Of a stretch of DNA of 64,000 nucleotides, positions 22,769-32,859 are shown in pieces. The DNA is from Heligmosomoides polygyrus polygyrus (lineage: Eukaryota; Nematoda; Chromadorea; Rhabditida; Heligmosomidae), in NCBI GenBank assembly GCA_947396885.1, contig OX377202.1, positions 70,838,643 through 70,902,642 on the forward strand. The letters are read 5' to 3'. Position 1 is the first letter of the stretch, and each line of letters starts with the position of its first letter. The notes under the pieces are model-generated. The model was not told the DNA's origin, ran no database searches, and worked only from the letters and a program-made list of their open reading frames with translations. Both the position numbers and the translations under genes were made by a program.

Positions 22769-24782
22769 TACACCCGGTGCAAAATTATAGATACCACCGA
22801 TTTGTCCATTAGTAGCCGAAGGATCCGCTGCCTATGCTCAGCGGTTACCGTCGTATTCCTCACTATCGAAAGCCTCTATAGAAAATTTTAAACAGGTTAT
22901 CTCTTCAGCGCAGGATACCACGAACTTTATTGAAAATTTATCGAATGGAGACCGGTGCAAAATATAAGTTTCCTTCATAAAAAACCTGATTAATCACAAA
23001 AGTCCCTACAGACAAAGTAAGATTAGTACTTCGCCACATCACCTTTGTTGCAACCATATTGAAAATTCTGTTTTTCGTAGTACTGATTAGGTTATCAATA
23101 ACAGTTCGCTCAACATTGGCTCATGCATGAAGTATGGCGTTCTTCAGATCAAAAACCTAAGTGTAAGTGATTCCATTTTTGCACACTTTGTGTACAAGAA
23201 TGCCCCAGAAGTTCTCTATCAGCGGTGAGATCTGGAGGAAAACTAGACCACGGCAAAAGTTGAATTGTATTGGAGTTGAGCCAACCTCTTATAAACCTTG
23301 TGGAAAAGGTACAGAATAACTAACTACAAGGTTCTTATTCGCATTGGCAGGTTCCTTTACTCTATGGTACCTAAAGCATCGATAAGGAACAAATACCTGG
23401 GTCTTCACACATTGGCTTCTCGCAGGAAATTCTTTGATATTTGTCGGGTTTATAAGTTAATCCACTTTTCGCGCTTTGTAGGCCCCAAATTCTTTGATCT
23501 GCGTGCGTCTCAAACAAAAGGGGAGCCTGAGAAGCTTCCTGTCAGTCGACCTAAGCTGAAGCTAGCCCTTCTCCTCATAGGACATTGGTTTGACTCGCTC
23601 TAGGTGTGTCTTCATGTTGTTGTGTTGTTGTAATACTTTTTTCTGCCGCTTGCGCTTATCGCGAACGTATTGAATAAATAAATAAATAAATAAATAAATA
23701 AACCTGCAGTTGACTGCGATACGTGTATTAATGCATTATCTTGTTTAAAAATTAGGTTGTGCCTAGGAAGTCTCCTTAAATATGTCAAAAGGTGATTTCG
23801 GAGCAATTCCTAGCAGTCTTCCCTGTTCATCCTACACGAGACGAACTTCCGAAACGAACGAGACAAGTCCGCATCCAGAAAACGCAGCCCAACCATGAGA
23901 CTTTCACCGTCAAGGTTGCGCCTAGAGGATACTCAACCTCTTTTCTCAGATCTCTCCTGTAGTGTAAAAGAAGCGGAATCTCGATGGGCCCGACGGGTAC
24001 AGACACTATTCGAGAGATTTGAGGAGAGAGAGAAGCGAGTATTCTACAGGTGCTACTTTGTCGGTGGAAGTCTCATGGTTTCGGCTGCGTTTTCTGGATA
24101 CGAACTTGTTGCCTTGGAGTTCGTCTCGCGTAGGACGAACAGTGAAGACTACCAGAAATTGCTCGGAGATTACCTTCTGCCATATTTCAGAAGTTTTCGT
24201 AGGCACAACCTTATTTTCCAACAAGATAATACATCCATACACGTATCGCAGTCAACTACAGGTTGGCTCAACTCCAACAGAACTCAACATTTGAAGTGGC
24301 CTAGCTGTTCTTCAGATCTCAACCCGAAAACTAGAAATCTAGTGGGACATTCTTGTACACAATGTACAAAAATGGAACCGCTGAGACATCGGTTTCTGAT
24401 CTGAAGAACGCCGTACTTATTGCATGGCCCAATGTAGAGCAAGCTGTTATTGATAACTTTGTCAGCAGTATGCCAAATAAAATGTTCGATATGGTTGCAA
24501 CAAAGGTGATGTGACGAAGTACTAATCTTACCTTGTTTGTAGGTACTTTTGTGATTAATCAGATTTTCTATGAAGCGAACTTATATTTTGCACCGGTCTC
24601 CATTCGATAAATTTTCAATAAAAGTTCGTGGTATCCTGCACTGATAAGATAAACTGCTTAGAATTCTCCTATAGAAGTTTTCCATAGTGAGGAATACGAT
24701 GATAACATTACTGAACCTCGGCAGCGGGTTCTTCGGGTACCAATGGACAAACCAGGGGTGAACCTATTTTGCACCGGGTGTA
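22769..24782. mobile_element. Tc1-type element rearranged as a 2-kb palindrome
   Basis: The outer ends are CACCCGGTGCAAAA at 22771 and its complement TTTTGCACCGGGTG ending at 24780, each next to TA, the Tc1/mariner target. The right arm on the plus strand encodes the second half of a Tc1-like transposase: VGGSLMVSAAF, IFQQDNTSIHVS, SSDLNP and, in another frame, SDLKNAVLIAW. The left arm on the minus strand encodes the same region again (NLIFKQDNALIHVSQSTAG). The reverse complementarity therefore runs far past ordinary terminal repeats, almost to a centre near 23.96-24.00 kb. The N-terminal DNA-binding half is absent. A frameshift near 24.33 kb and the changed SSDLNPKTRN block mean it is inactive. 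Confidence 0.85.
23285..23702 (+). mobile_element. 5'-truncated LINE 3' end inserted in the Tc1 palindrome
   Basis: The plus frame ending at 23603 contains RNKYLGLHTLASRRKFFDIC and VYKLIHF, like the conserved C-terminal tail after the reverse transcriptase in Jockey/CR1-type LINEs (family form: L-x-S-L-x-x-R-R-x-x-x-D-L-x-x-x-Y-K). A short 3' region and an (AATA)n tail (23671-23702) follow. The left palindrome arm breaks at AACCT and resumes at AACCTG, a short target duplication. The match of both arms on either side shows that the LINE arrived after the palindrome formed. Confidence 0.65.
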
Positions 24783-24784
24783 TT

Positions 24785-25312
24785 AAATTATAATAAAGTT
24801 TATTCGATTATTCGATTTTTTCGAATATTCGATTATTCGGAAATTCGAATAACGAAAAAATGGGGTTATTCGATTATTCGGAAATTCGAATAACTAAAAA
24901 ATGGGGTTATTCGATTATTCGGAAATTCGAATAAACGAAAAATGGGGTTATTCGATTATTCGGAAATTCGAATAACTAAAAAATGGTGTAATTCGATTAT
25001 TCGCTCATTCGAATTTTCGAAAAATGGGGTTATTCGATTATTCGGAAATTCGAATAACCGAAATGGGGTTATTCGATTTTTCGGAAATTCGAATAACTAA
25101 AAAATGGGGTTATTCAATTATTCGGAAATTCGAATAAACGAAAAATGGGGTTATTCGATTATTCGGAAATTCGAATAACTAAAAAATGGTGTAATTCGAT
25201 TATTCGCTCATTCGAATTTTCGAAAAATGGGGTTATTCGATTATTCGGAAATTCGAATAACCGAAAAAATGGGGTTATTCGATTATTCGTTCATTCGAAA
25301 AAATTTAAAAAA
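24785..25312. repeat. Subterminal AT palindrome array (right)
   Basis: About a dozen units of 36-45 bp have the core GGGGTTATTCGATTATTCGG followed by AAATTCGAATAAC. Some units carry the variant TTCGCTCATTCGAATTTTCG. It sits at the right subterminal region of the nested hAT-like element. The unit differs from the left array but shares the ATTCGAAT heart. Confidence 0.85.
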
Positions 25313-25779
25313 GCACAAGTATAGATTTCAGAGTAGTTTGTTGCAGTTCTGAGATACTGAGCGTTGTGCTCAGTTTCGCTGCTCCTCCGGTTCATCGCGT
25401 GGCATTCGCCTGGAAGATTCCTCTGCCAAGGTGAGCAGTTTTGTGTTTAGCCTTCTGGGACAATGCTAATGGAAAAGTGGGGGGAGGGGAGGAGAGAGAG
25501 AGATTGCTGATTGTTGTTACGCTTACTATGCACTTACTCCAATAGCGGTTGGATCATTCCTCCACTCCTTCACCGCACCACAAACTTCTTTTACACGCTA
25601 CACGCTGAACCGGCTAATGTTTGGCATTATTGCGAAGATTGTGCTTTCTTGTTTCCGATAATTTCAACAACTAATTTCATGAATGACTTCGAGTTTCAGA
25701 TAAGGGATAATGGGACAAGTATCTCATCAAAACCTCACGTGAGTGCTCTTTGCGTAAGCACGCCCTAGTGGTGTAGAAG

Positions 25780-27062
25780 AAATCGTCTACTTGCGGCTAC
25801 ATCTACCAGTTCAAGAGCAAGCATGCAAGAGTGTATGAGAAGGTATGTTTTTATTTACATAGATACTTCGATAGCATAGATCGTCTTTTAAAAGGTTACT
25901 TTAAATTGCTCTTGAAGTTTGTTTAGTAGGATAGTTTCGGTGGAGCTGTCTATTGAGATTTTTGGCGACATTTGAGGGACGCCTAATAACTCTTCTATAG
26001 AGGGGGTGAAAAACTGGCAGTGACGAAAATATGATTTTGCCGTTGAGAGAGCGTTGGATGCCCTTCTAACGTTTTTTTAAGTTTCTGTAGGTGTAAAGTT
26101 TTACTACTTTCACCACGTTTAAATTTTACTATGAGTGGTGGTGTTGGTGGGGGAAGGGGGGGGGGGGCAACCGTTTCACCAGAGACCACCGCGTTTTTTA
26201 TGCAAGGGATTATCGCTTAATTGTGCAGGTGTGACAAGGGTGTGTGATTGTCAGCAAAACTTTTGCACCGAGGTTTGCCGGGTAACGACGATATCAAGAT
26301 TTGGAAAATGTAATATCCACAATAATTTATCATTTTCTTACCTACATTTTTCAAGTTAAGATGAAGGTTTTTGCACAAATAACAATTTCAATAAAAGATG
26401 TAGAGTTGGATTTTTTAAGGTTATGTACCGTACAATTTTATGAAAGAATCCGTCAACAGGTCATGGGACTGTCCACCAAACCCGTCGATGAGAATAAAGA
26501 ACCACCGTGAACTCAGCAGAGGAAACTGTGGAGAAATGAGCTCACTTGACGCAGCAATCGATGACGTAGGCGTTTTCATTTTGGTTGAAAGTAGGCCCGA
26601 AACGAAGGACACCGGACAATCATGCAGCTGATTTGCTTAGATTCTCTTCCATTACATACAATTGAGAAATCCGGCTTTAAAAATCGCTCACGATCGTCGC
26701 TCCCTAGTGGAAACACCTCAAGTCCAGGACCCATTTCACACGAAACGAGCTGCCGCACCTTTTTAAGGAGTATGAAAACAAACTTAAGGAGGAACTGAGA
26801 AAGGCGGAATGGGTAGCCGCATCGTTCGATCTGTATACCGATGAAGGGAACATACACCAAGTGATAGCTGCTGTCGTCCACTTCTTACAAGACTCTGAAC
26901 AAGTACATCGCGTCCTTGGAATAATCCATGCAAAAATGACAGCCATCATGAAGTTTTTATCAAGAACAAGTGCTCCGTCACGCCTGTCGGCGTGCCTCGC
27001 ACTTGCGTTCTTCGCGCGATGTTGCAGTATCACTAAGCTAAGGAGATTCACGTCAAGTTAGC
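25780..27062 (+). pseudogene. hAT transposase, N-terminal remnants (outer element)
   Basis: A segment ending at a GTATGT donor at 25843 reads CGYIYQFKSKHARVYEK, like the end of a BED zinc finger. After about 850 bp with no clear frame, 26700-27060 encodes NELPHLFKEYENKLKEELRK and AEWVAASFDLYTDEGN. This is the region where hAT transposases have E-L-K-K-A-x-x-x-x-x-T-x-D-x-W-T, with the first catalytic aspartate. Stops surround both parts. A (T/G)-rich run with eleven G lies at 26158-26168. The frame is then cut by the satellite block. Confidence 0.55.
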
Positions 27063-27235
27063 TGCTCTACTTGTACAGCTTTCTTCCCCATCTAGGAGTA
27101 CAAAAGGCTCGCAGTACGTACAGTATATAGTGTGATAGGGCGATCTATTGGTTCCCCACTACTGGTCCTCCCTAGTGAAACGGTATCTCATTACTGGTAC
27201 TGGTCCCCCTCAATGATCCACCCTTAGCGTATGAC

Positions 27236-29760
27236 GTTTTCGGCACGTCTACCTGATTCTCCAAACACGTTGAGCGAAGTCCAAATCGAATTTCAGATTC
27301 GTGTTTAGAGACTTCGACCACCTCCAGGGCTGAAGTTCCCAGGCAGGGAGAAGACGTCTGGGTATTTTTCGCCTATTTTCGTGACGTAATTCACCCCCCC
27401 CCCCACCGAGTTCCCCCGCCCCTATTTTATGACTAAATCCGAACAAAGTCGATAATACGGCCTAAATGGATTGATGGCGATGGACACCTCAAATGCGGAC
27501 TTCAGCTCGCCTTCAGCGACATCGAAGTACCGAACCGCAAGAAAGATATCCACAAAAAATCGATATTCAGCCATGATTTTCGAAACTTCTCGCACCTAGG
27601 CACACTGCTCGTGAAAGAGCGTAACCGCACATGGAGCGTAATTCAATCCTGGATTTTGGTAGGGTTAGAGCGCCCTTACTACAGGATACAGGACCACAAA
27701 AAAACCGGTAATACCAGTCGATATCGACTGATAGCGCCCGATACTTCAAAAATGAACATCAGATTCCAGTTCAGTGACGTCGACTACCCCGGGAGAGACG
27801 TTTCGGATCGCGAGAAAGATACCCACAAAAAATCGATATTCAGCGATGATTTTCGAAACTTCATGCACCAAGGAACATTGCACGTGGCGTGTAATTCAAA
27901 TCTGGATTCTGGTAGGGTTAGAGCGCCCTTACTACAGAATACAGGACCACAAAAAACCGGTAATACCAGTCGATATCGACTGATAGCGCCCGATACTTCA
28001 AAAATGAACATCAGATTCCAGTTCAGTGACGTCGACTACCCCGGGAGAGACGTTTCGGATCGCGAGAAAGATACCCACAAAAATCGATATTCAGCGATGA
28101 TTTTCGAAACTTCATGCACCAAGGAACATTGCACGTGGCGCGTAATTCAAACCTGGATTTCTGTAGGGTTAGAGCGCTCTTACTACAAGATACAGGACCA
28201 CAAAGAAATCGGTAATACCGGTAGATATCGATTAATAGCGACCGACACCTCAAAAATGAACTTCAGATTCGAGTTCAGTGACGTCGGTTAGCCCGGGAGG
28301 AGTTCGGACCGCAAGAAAGATACCCACAAAAAATCGATATTCAGCGATGATTTTCGAAACTTCATGCACCAAGGAACATTGCACGTGGCGTGTAATTCAA
28401 ATCTGGATTTTGGTAGGGTTAGAGCGCCCTTACTACAGAATACAGGACCACAAAAAACCGGTAATACCAGTCGATATCGACTGATAGCGCCCGATACTTC
28501 AAAAATGAACATCAGATTCCAGTTCAGTGACGTCGACTACCCCGGGAGAGACGTTTCGGATCGCGAGAAAGATACCCACAAAAATCGATATTCAGCGATG
28601 ATTTTCGAAACTTCATGCACCAAGGAACATTGCACGTGGCGCGTAATTCAAACCTGGATTTCTGTAGGGTTAGAGCGCTCTTACTACAAGATACAGGACC
28701 ACAAAGAAATCGGTAATACCGGTAGATATCGATTAATAGCGACCGACACCTCAAAAATGAACTTCAGATTCGAGTTCAGTGACGTCGGTTAGCCCGGGAG
28801 GAGTTCGGACCGCAAGAAAGATACCCACAAAAAATCGATATTCAGCGATGATTTTCGAAACTTCATGCACCAAGGAACATTGCACGTGGCGCGTAATTCA
28901 AACCTGGATTTCTGTAGGGTTAGAGCGCTCTTACTACAGGATACAGGACCACAAAGAAATCGGTAATACCGGTAGATATCGATTAATAGCGACCGACACT
29001 TCAAAAATGAACTTCAGATTCGTGTTCGGTGACGTCGATTAGCCCGGGGGGATGGGGTTCGGCCTGCAAGAAAGATACCCATAAAAAATCGATAATACGG
29101 CTCAAAATGGAGTGAAGGCAATCGACACTTTAAAAAGGGCCTTTGCGCTCGCGTTCAGCGACGTCGACTACCCCGGGAGGGATGTTTCGGACCGCAAGAA
29201 AGATATCCAGAAAAAAATCGATAATACGGCCCAAGCTGGACTGATGGCGCTCGACACTTCAATAACGGGATTCAGAATCGTGTTGACCAACCACGATACC
29301 CCCAGGACTGAAATTTAAGACCACCACAACGACATCCACAAACAACATAATACGGGTCAAAATGCAATGAAGGCAATCGACACTTCAAAAGGTACTTCGG
29401 GCTCGAGTTCAGCGACCTTGACTACCCCATGAGGGAAGTTTTGTACCGAAAGAAAGATATCCACAAACAAACTGATAATACTGCTCAAAATAGAGTGAAG
29501 GCAATCGACACTTCAAAAAGGGACTTTGCGCTCGCGTTCAGCGACGTCGACTACCCCGGGAGGGATGTTTCGGACCGCAAGAAAGATATCCAGAAAAAAT
29601 CGACAATACTTCTCAAATAAGGATTGAAGGCGATCGACATTTCAGAAACGGGCTTGAGGCTGGTGTTCTCCGACCATGATTCAGCCAGGACTGAAATTTC
29701 CGATCGCCAAACGACATCCACAAAAAATCGATAATATCGGTCGGTATTGATTGCCTCCCC
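27236..29760. repeat. About 250-bp satellite array with 126-bp short units
   Basis: Anchor motifs such as GACGTCGACTACCCCGGGAG recur at about 27776, 28027, 28278, 28528, 28779 and 29030, a period of 250-251 bp. Two unit types (CGACTACCCC and CGGTTAGCCC) give a partial 501-bp higher-order pattern, with neighbouring 501-bp blocks nearly identical. The flanks (27480-27600 and 29080-29750) contain shorter units of about 126 bp. These lack a segment of about 124 bp starting TTCAGCGATGATTTTCGAAA. The 226-codon frame at 27611-28291 is a by-product of the repeat. Confidence 0.9.
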
Positions 29761-29789
29761 TGCTGTGAACGCCTTCCGTCGATGATCAT

Positions 29790-30030
29790 CTAAATGCCCA
29801 GGCACGGTCGCCGACGTGTTCGGCACGTCTACGGCATCGCCAAGCACGGTGGCTGACGTGTTCGGCACGTCTGCGGCTCGCCATGCAGGGTTGCCGACGT
29901 ATTCGGCACGTCTACGGCTCTCCATGCACGGTCGCCGACGTGTTCGGCACGTCTACGGCTCGCCATGCAGGGTTGCCGACGTGTTCGGTACATCAACGGC
30001 ATTGCCAGGCACGTAGAAGACGTCTGGGTA
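29790..30030. repeat. About 41-bp minisatellite beside the satellite
   Basis: Five or more units contain GACGTGTTCGGCACGTCTAC, with starts near 29814, 29855, 29897, 29937 and 29979. A single related unit (GTTTTCGGCACGTCTACCTG) lies at 27234, on the other side of the 250-bp array. AAGACGTCTGGGTATTTT also occurs at both 27351 and 30017. The satellite and minisatellite therefore arrived as one block. Confidence 0.85.
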
Positions 30031-30109
30031 TTTTCTGCTATTTTCGCGCCCCTGATGTTTCGCTGACGCATCGCTTAGCCCGTTATTATAGATTATGATG
30101 ATACGTTTC

Positions 30110-30400
30110 AGGAACTTTTCGAGGATTTTCACATAGAGGATAAGGTGAGGACAAGTGCATTATATGACGAAAGGAACTCGGTTGAAGTGCCTCATACATC
30201 AATCCACCGCCGCACACATTTGATCTTGCTTCTTCACAAAAACTCTTAGTTCAGGTGTCTGCAGTCATTCGTGATGGCGCTAGCGACATCACTCTAGTGA
30301 GAGCACTCCTCGGAATCGATCATTGGGATTGTCTCTCCCACAAGCTAAACTTGGCTTCTGTCGTGACGTTCGCCACGCTCCATCACGACTCTTCAAGGGC
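30110..30400 (+). pseudogene. hAT transposase, middle remnant
   Basis: The plus frame contains VSAVIRDGASDITLVRALLG followed by WDCLSHKLNLA. This matches the hAT block V-x-D-N-A-x-N then C-x-x-H-x-L-N-L, which holds the second catalytic aspartate and the C-x-x-H motif. Preceding DNA (30115-30205) may carry the short exon before it. The frame is interrupted after the block by the GC-rich insertion. Confidence 0.6.
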
Positions 30401-31300
30401 ACACACGCTGAGAGGCGCACTGGTCCCGCCGCGCAGGGCATACGGTCGCGCGCACGCGCCGCGACGCACTATAAACGCCTTCCCGCGCGCACCCGGCAGT
30501 CTCCGGCCGTCGTCGTCGCTCCGAGCGGTCGGTCCGCTCTCCGCTCCGGCACTCCATCGTCAGCGCAGTGTCCACACCATCAGGACTTCGACTCGACAGG
30601 CCGCGCAGGACTCCAGGACGACCAGGACAAGACGCGCAGAGATGACAACAGAGGTAACCACAGAGACCGACCGAGCCACCGCCCTCGTGAGCGCAGGCTC
30701 CAGGGTAGGAGCGAGGAAGGATCTGCGGCTTGCGCTTGGGGCTGACCCTTAGGTAAGCTGGCGGGGCTCAGTCTTGACTCGTAGGCATTGTGTTCCATAT
30801 GTGTATTGCCTGTACGTTGGGTTGATATGAAGTATAATGTTTGGTGCGCACTGTCATGTGACTTGAGAGCGGGGGAAGGTTTTACTCTGAGCACAGTGGT
30901 AATACTGCAGAAGGTCGGCTGGTTCAATTGTATCACGCGAGTGATGTGAAGATGGGCGAGAGTCGCCGTGGGGCCAGCGCAGGTGCAGACTGCGCAGGAG
31001 ATCCTAAATAACATCCGCATTGGTATGAGGTGTGCTAAGTCGGGGCAACAAGGGCCTCACCCTTACGTGGCAGGTTTGGTAAGAGCTAACGCGTATAGGT
31101 AAGACCTCGACACCGGTTGTGCCTCACACGTGGCCTCGGGTTGAGGGCCGCATGAGTTCTACCACCGATGCAGCGGACTCACCCGGGGCACGACAGCTTC
31201 GAAGCGTGGATATCAGACTTACAGCGGGCTAAAGGTCGTAGTGGAAAAGCTAAGGAAATAATCAAGAAGGTAGGCAAAAGTGATATACATCGAGCGAGAA
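30400..31300. other. GC-rich insertion with TATA-like box and short ORF
   Basis: The base composition changes sharply at about 30405, to a CG-rich segment with CACTATAAACG near 30468. Downstream is a small frame starting ATGACAACAGAGGTAACC at 30642 (MTTEVTTETDRATALVSAG), ending TAG at 30750 and followed by GTAAGC. It looks like a promoter and leader rather than hAT sequence, perhaps the 5' region of an unidentified retroelement. 30.8-31.3 kb is non-coding. Neither boundary has a clear target duplication. Confidence 0.35.
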
Positions 31301-31339
31301 TTTGAACACTTTCAAAGCCTGCTGGACCTTCCGCAACTT

Positions 31340-32433
31340 ACGCTTTGAAAAAATGCGACGTTAGCGTCGTTGTTCGAGATGCTGAACCGTTCGCTAGTGG
31401 TCAAAGATGCGCTCTACCTGCTTCTGGCCAAGCATCCTGTACGGCCAGAATTGACGGTCAGCGAGTGGGAGATGATGGAAGCTGTATGTGCCCTTCTGCA
31501 GCCGATGGTGGAAGCTATTGCATTTACTGAGGTGTATTTAGTAACCAGAAATCTCAAACTGTGCTTGAAATTCTCATTCTTCAACGTCGTGGAATGACTG
31601 CATTCGCGGTAATCCCGCTTAATAAAACTTATGATATCTGATATGGAGGCCGCGAGCGAATATCCTGTCGCTGCACGTGCTATCGCGAACAACCTGAAAG
31701 TAGAGCTTCAAAAATGTGAAGAAGTCGAGTGTTTGAATAGAGCTACTGCAGTGGACCGGCGCTTTAAGGTATTGTCACTTGAATTTTTCACAGCTAACAC
31801 GAGATACGGGCTTGAAATGATTCAATTTTTAGCTGATGTTCGTTTTGCAGAAGTGGAGAAAGCGCCTTACCGAGATTTTACTTAATGGAGAAAGCTTGAC
31901 GGACACCGTGTTACTTGCAGCGTTACGTCCTCTAGTGACCCTTCTCAGACATATTTTGAGGTGATAAAATCTCAGTGGTAAAAATAAAGAATGTTGATCA
32001 CTTCCACTTACAGAAGCGAGCCCCTATCACGCCAGTGGCTGAGGTCATCGACAAAAGAGTTATCGTTGTAGCGACAGGTTCCTTTGTACTCCCTTGCAAT
32101 ATCGGTATTCTATGAAGTCTTAGTGTAATCGAACTACTTTTGGTGAAGGAAGGACTATTTTAGGAACTGGAAAATTTTTACTCTGAGCCCTTGGACACAG
32201 CCGCAAATCCACTGAAGTATTGGACTGATTCTGTCACGAGATCTGTCTACCCTCACCTGGCGTGGTTGAGTCCAAGGTATTTTTGTTCTCCTCCGGGAAC
32301 TGTTGAGACTGAAAGAATCCTTTCCGCCGCAGGGCAAATTTTGAATGACTTCCGTAAGACGTTAGAATCGACAAATTTTGCAGCTCTCTTGCTTCTAACA
32401 GTAAACATTCCTTTGATGGGCCTTGAGCGCTGA
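31340..32433 (+). pseudogene. hAT transposase, C-terminal remnants with dimerisation domain
   Basis: Three plus-strand segments are seen. 31370-31597 has SLFEMLNRSLVVKDALYLLL and LLQPMVEA. 31631-31885 has AVDRRFKVLSLEF, the family D-P-R-F-K-like block. 32161-32433 has DTAANPLKYWTDS, CSPPGTVETERILSAAGQI and STNFAALLLL. The last is the hAT C-terminal dimerisation domain, with the W, S/T-x-x-E-R and terminal leucine-rich parts in order, ending TGA near 32431. Stops and a missing part between segments show decay, or introns that I could not fix. About 390 bp of non-coding DNA follows to the right terminus. Confidence 0.8.
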
Positions 32434-32859
32434 AATTGATGTTGTTATAGTTAAATATTTGCTTCTCAGATATCAGAGCTGATCTCTACTGATGTTAGGA
32501 AATTATTATAGAGCTGTTTTTGTTATTGCTTGGCTTAGGTGTCCTGATGATTTCTGTCGTTTATAAGTTTGTTGAAGATAGTCGGACTATCGCTCCTTGT
32601 TGCTTGTTGTGAAGATCAAGACATGCTTGTATATTTGTCACGTTGATGGAGATAACTCGATAAAGAACAGAATCTGACTGTTTACATACTAAACTACTGC
32701 CAGACTGACCGAATACTAAGGAAAACTCATTTAACGAATTTACCGAATTTGACGCAAAAAAAATTTCGTTAAAAAAGAATCGTAAAAATTTACCGAAAAA
32801 GTTTTACGCACACCGCTGGTTAGTATCGACTCGCATGCGTACTAACGACGCCGATAGTG

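Larger units (their letters stand above)
19178..25331. mobile_element. Second nested hAT-like element, 6.14 kb
   Basis: Ends at 19186 and 25323 share the 12-bp inverted terminus TATACTTGTGCT. The 8-bp duplication GATTTCAG is exact at 19178-19185 and 25324-25331. An 8-bp duplication with short terminal repeats fits the hAT superfamily, although the tip is not the usual CAG form. Next to each end lie dense palindromic TTCGAATAATTATTCG-type repeats. No transposase of its own is visible; the interior is filled by an RTE copy and a Tc1 palindrome. It sits between the two copies of the duplicated 5' segment of the outer hAT, so it is younger than the outer element. Confidence 0.75.
18159..32826 (+). 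mobile_element. hAT element (14.65 kb) carrying nested insertions
   Basis: The left end at 18167 reads CAGGGGTGTGCG. The right end at 32818 is the complement of CAGCGGTGTGCG. Both fit the CAG-x-GGTG tips of hAT elements. The 8-bp duplication GTTAGTAT is exact at 18159-18166 and 32819-32826. Next to both tips lie TTTACCG and ACGATT-like subterminal motifs. Plus-strand transposase remnants with hAT features lie between 25.8 and 32.4 kb. The interior holds another element with its own 8-bp duplication (19186-25323), a satellite block (27.2-30.0 kb) and a GC-rich insertion (30.4-31.3 kb), which explains the size. The transposase has stops and is not functional as it stands. Confidence 0.9.

Noticed and set aside
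24790..25310. CRISPR-like array of regular repeats
   Set aside because: The units are contiguous and palindromic without unique spacers, and they are the subterminal repeats of a transposon in a eukaryotic genome.
27611..28291. 226-codon open frame in the satellite array
   Set aside because: It spans nearly three tandem units and repeats the same peptide. Shadow frames exist on the other strand. The 250-bp period is not a multiple of three, so it is a by-product of the array.
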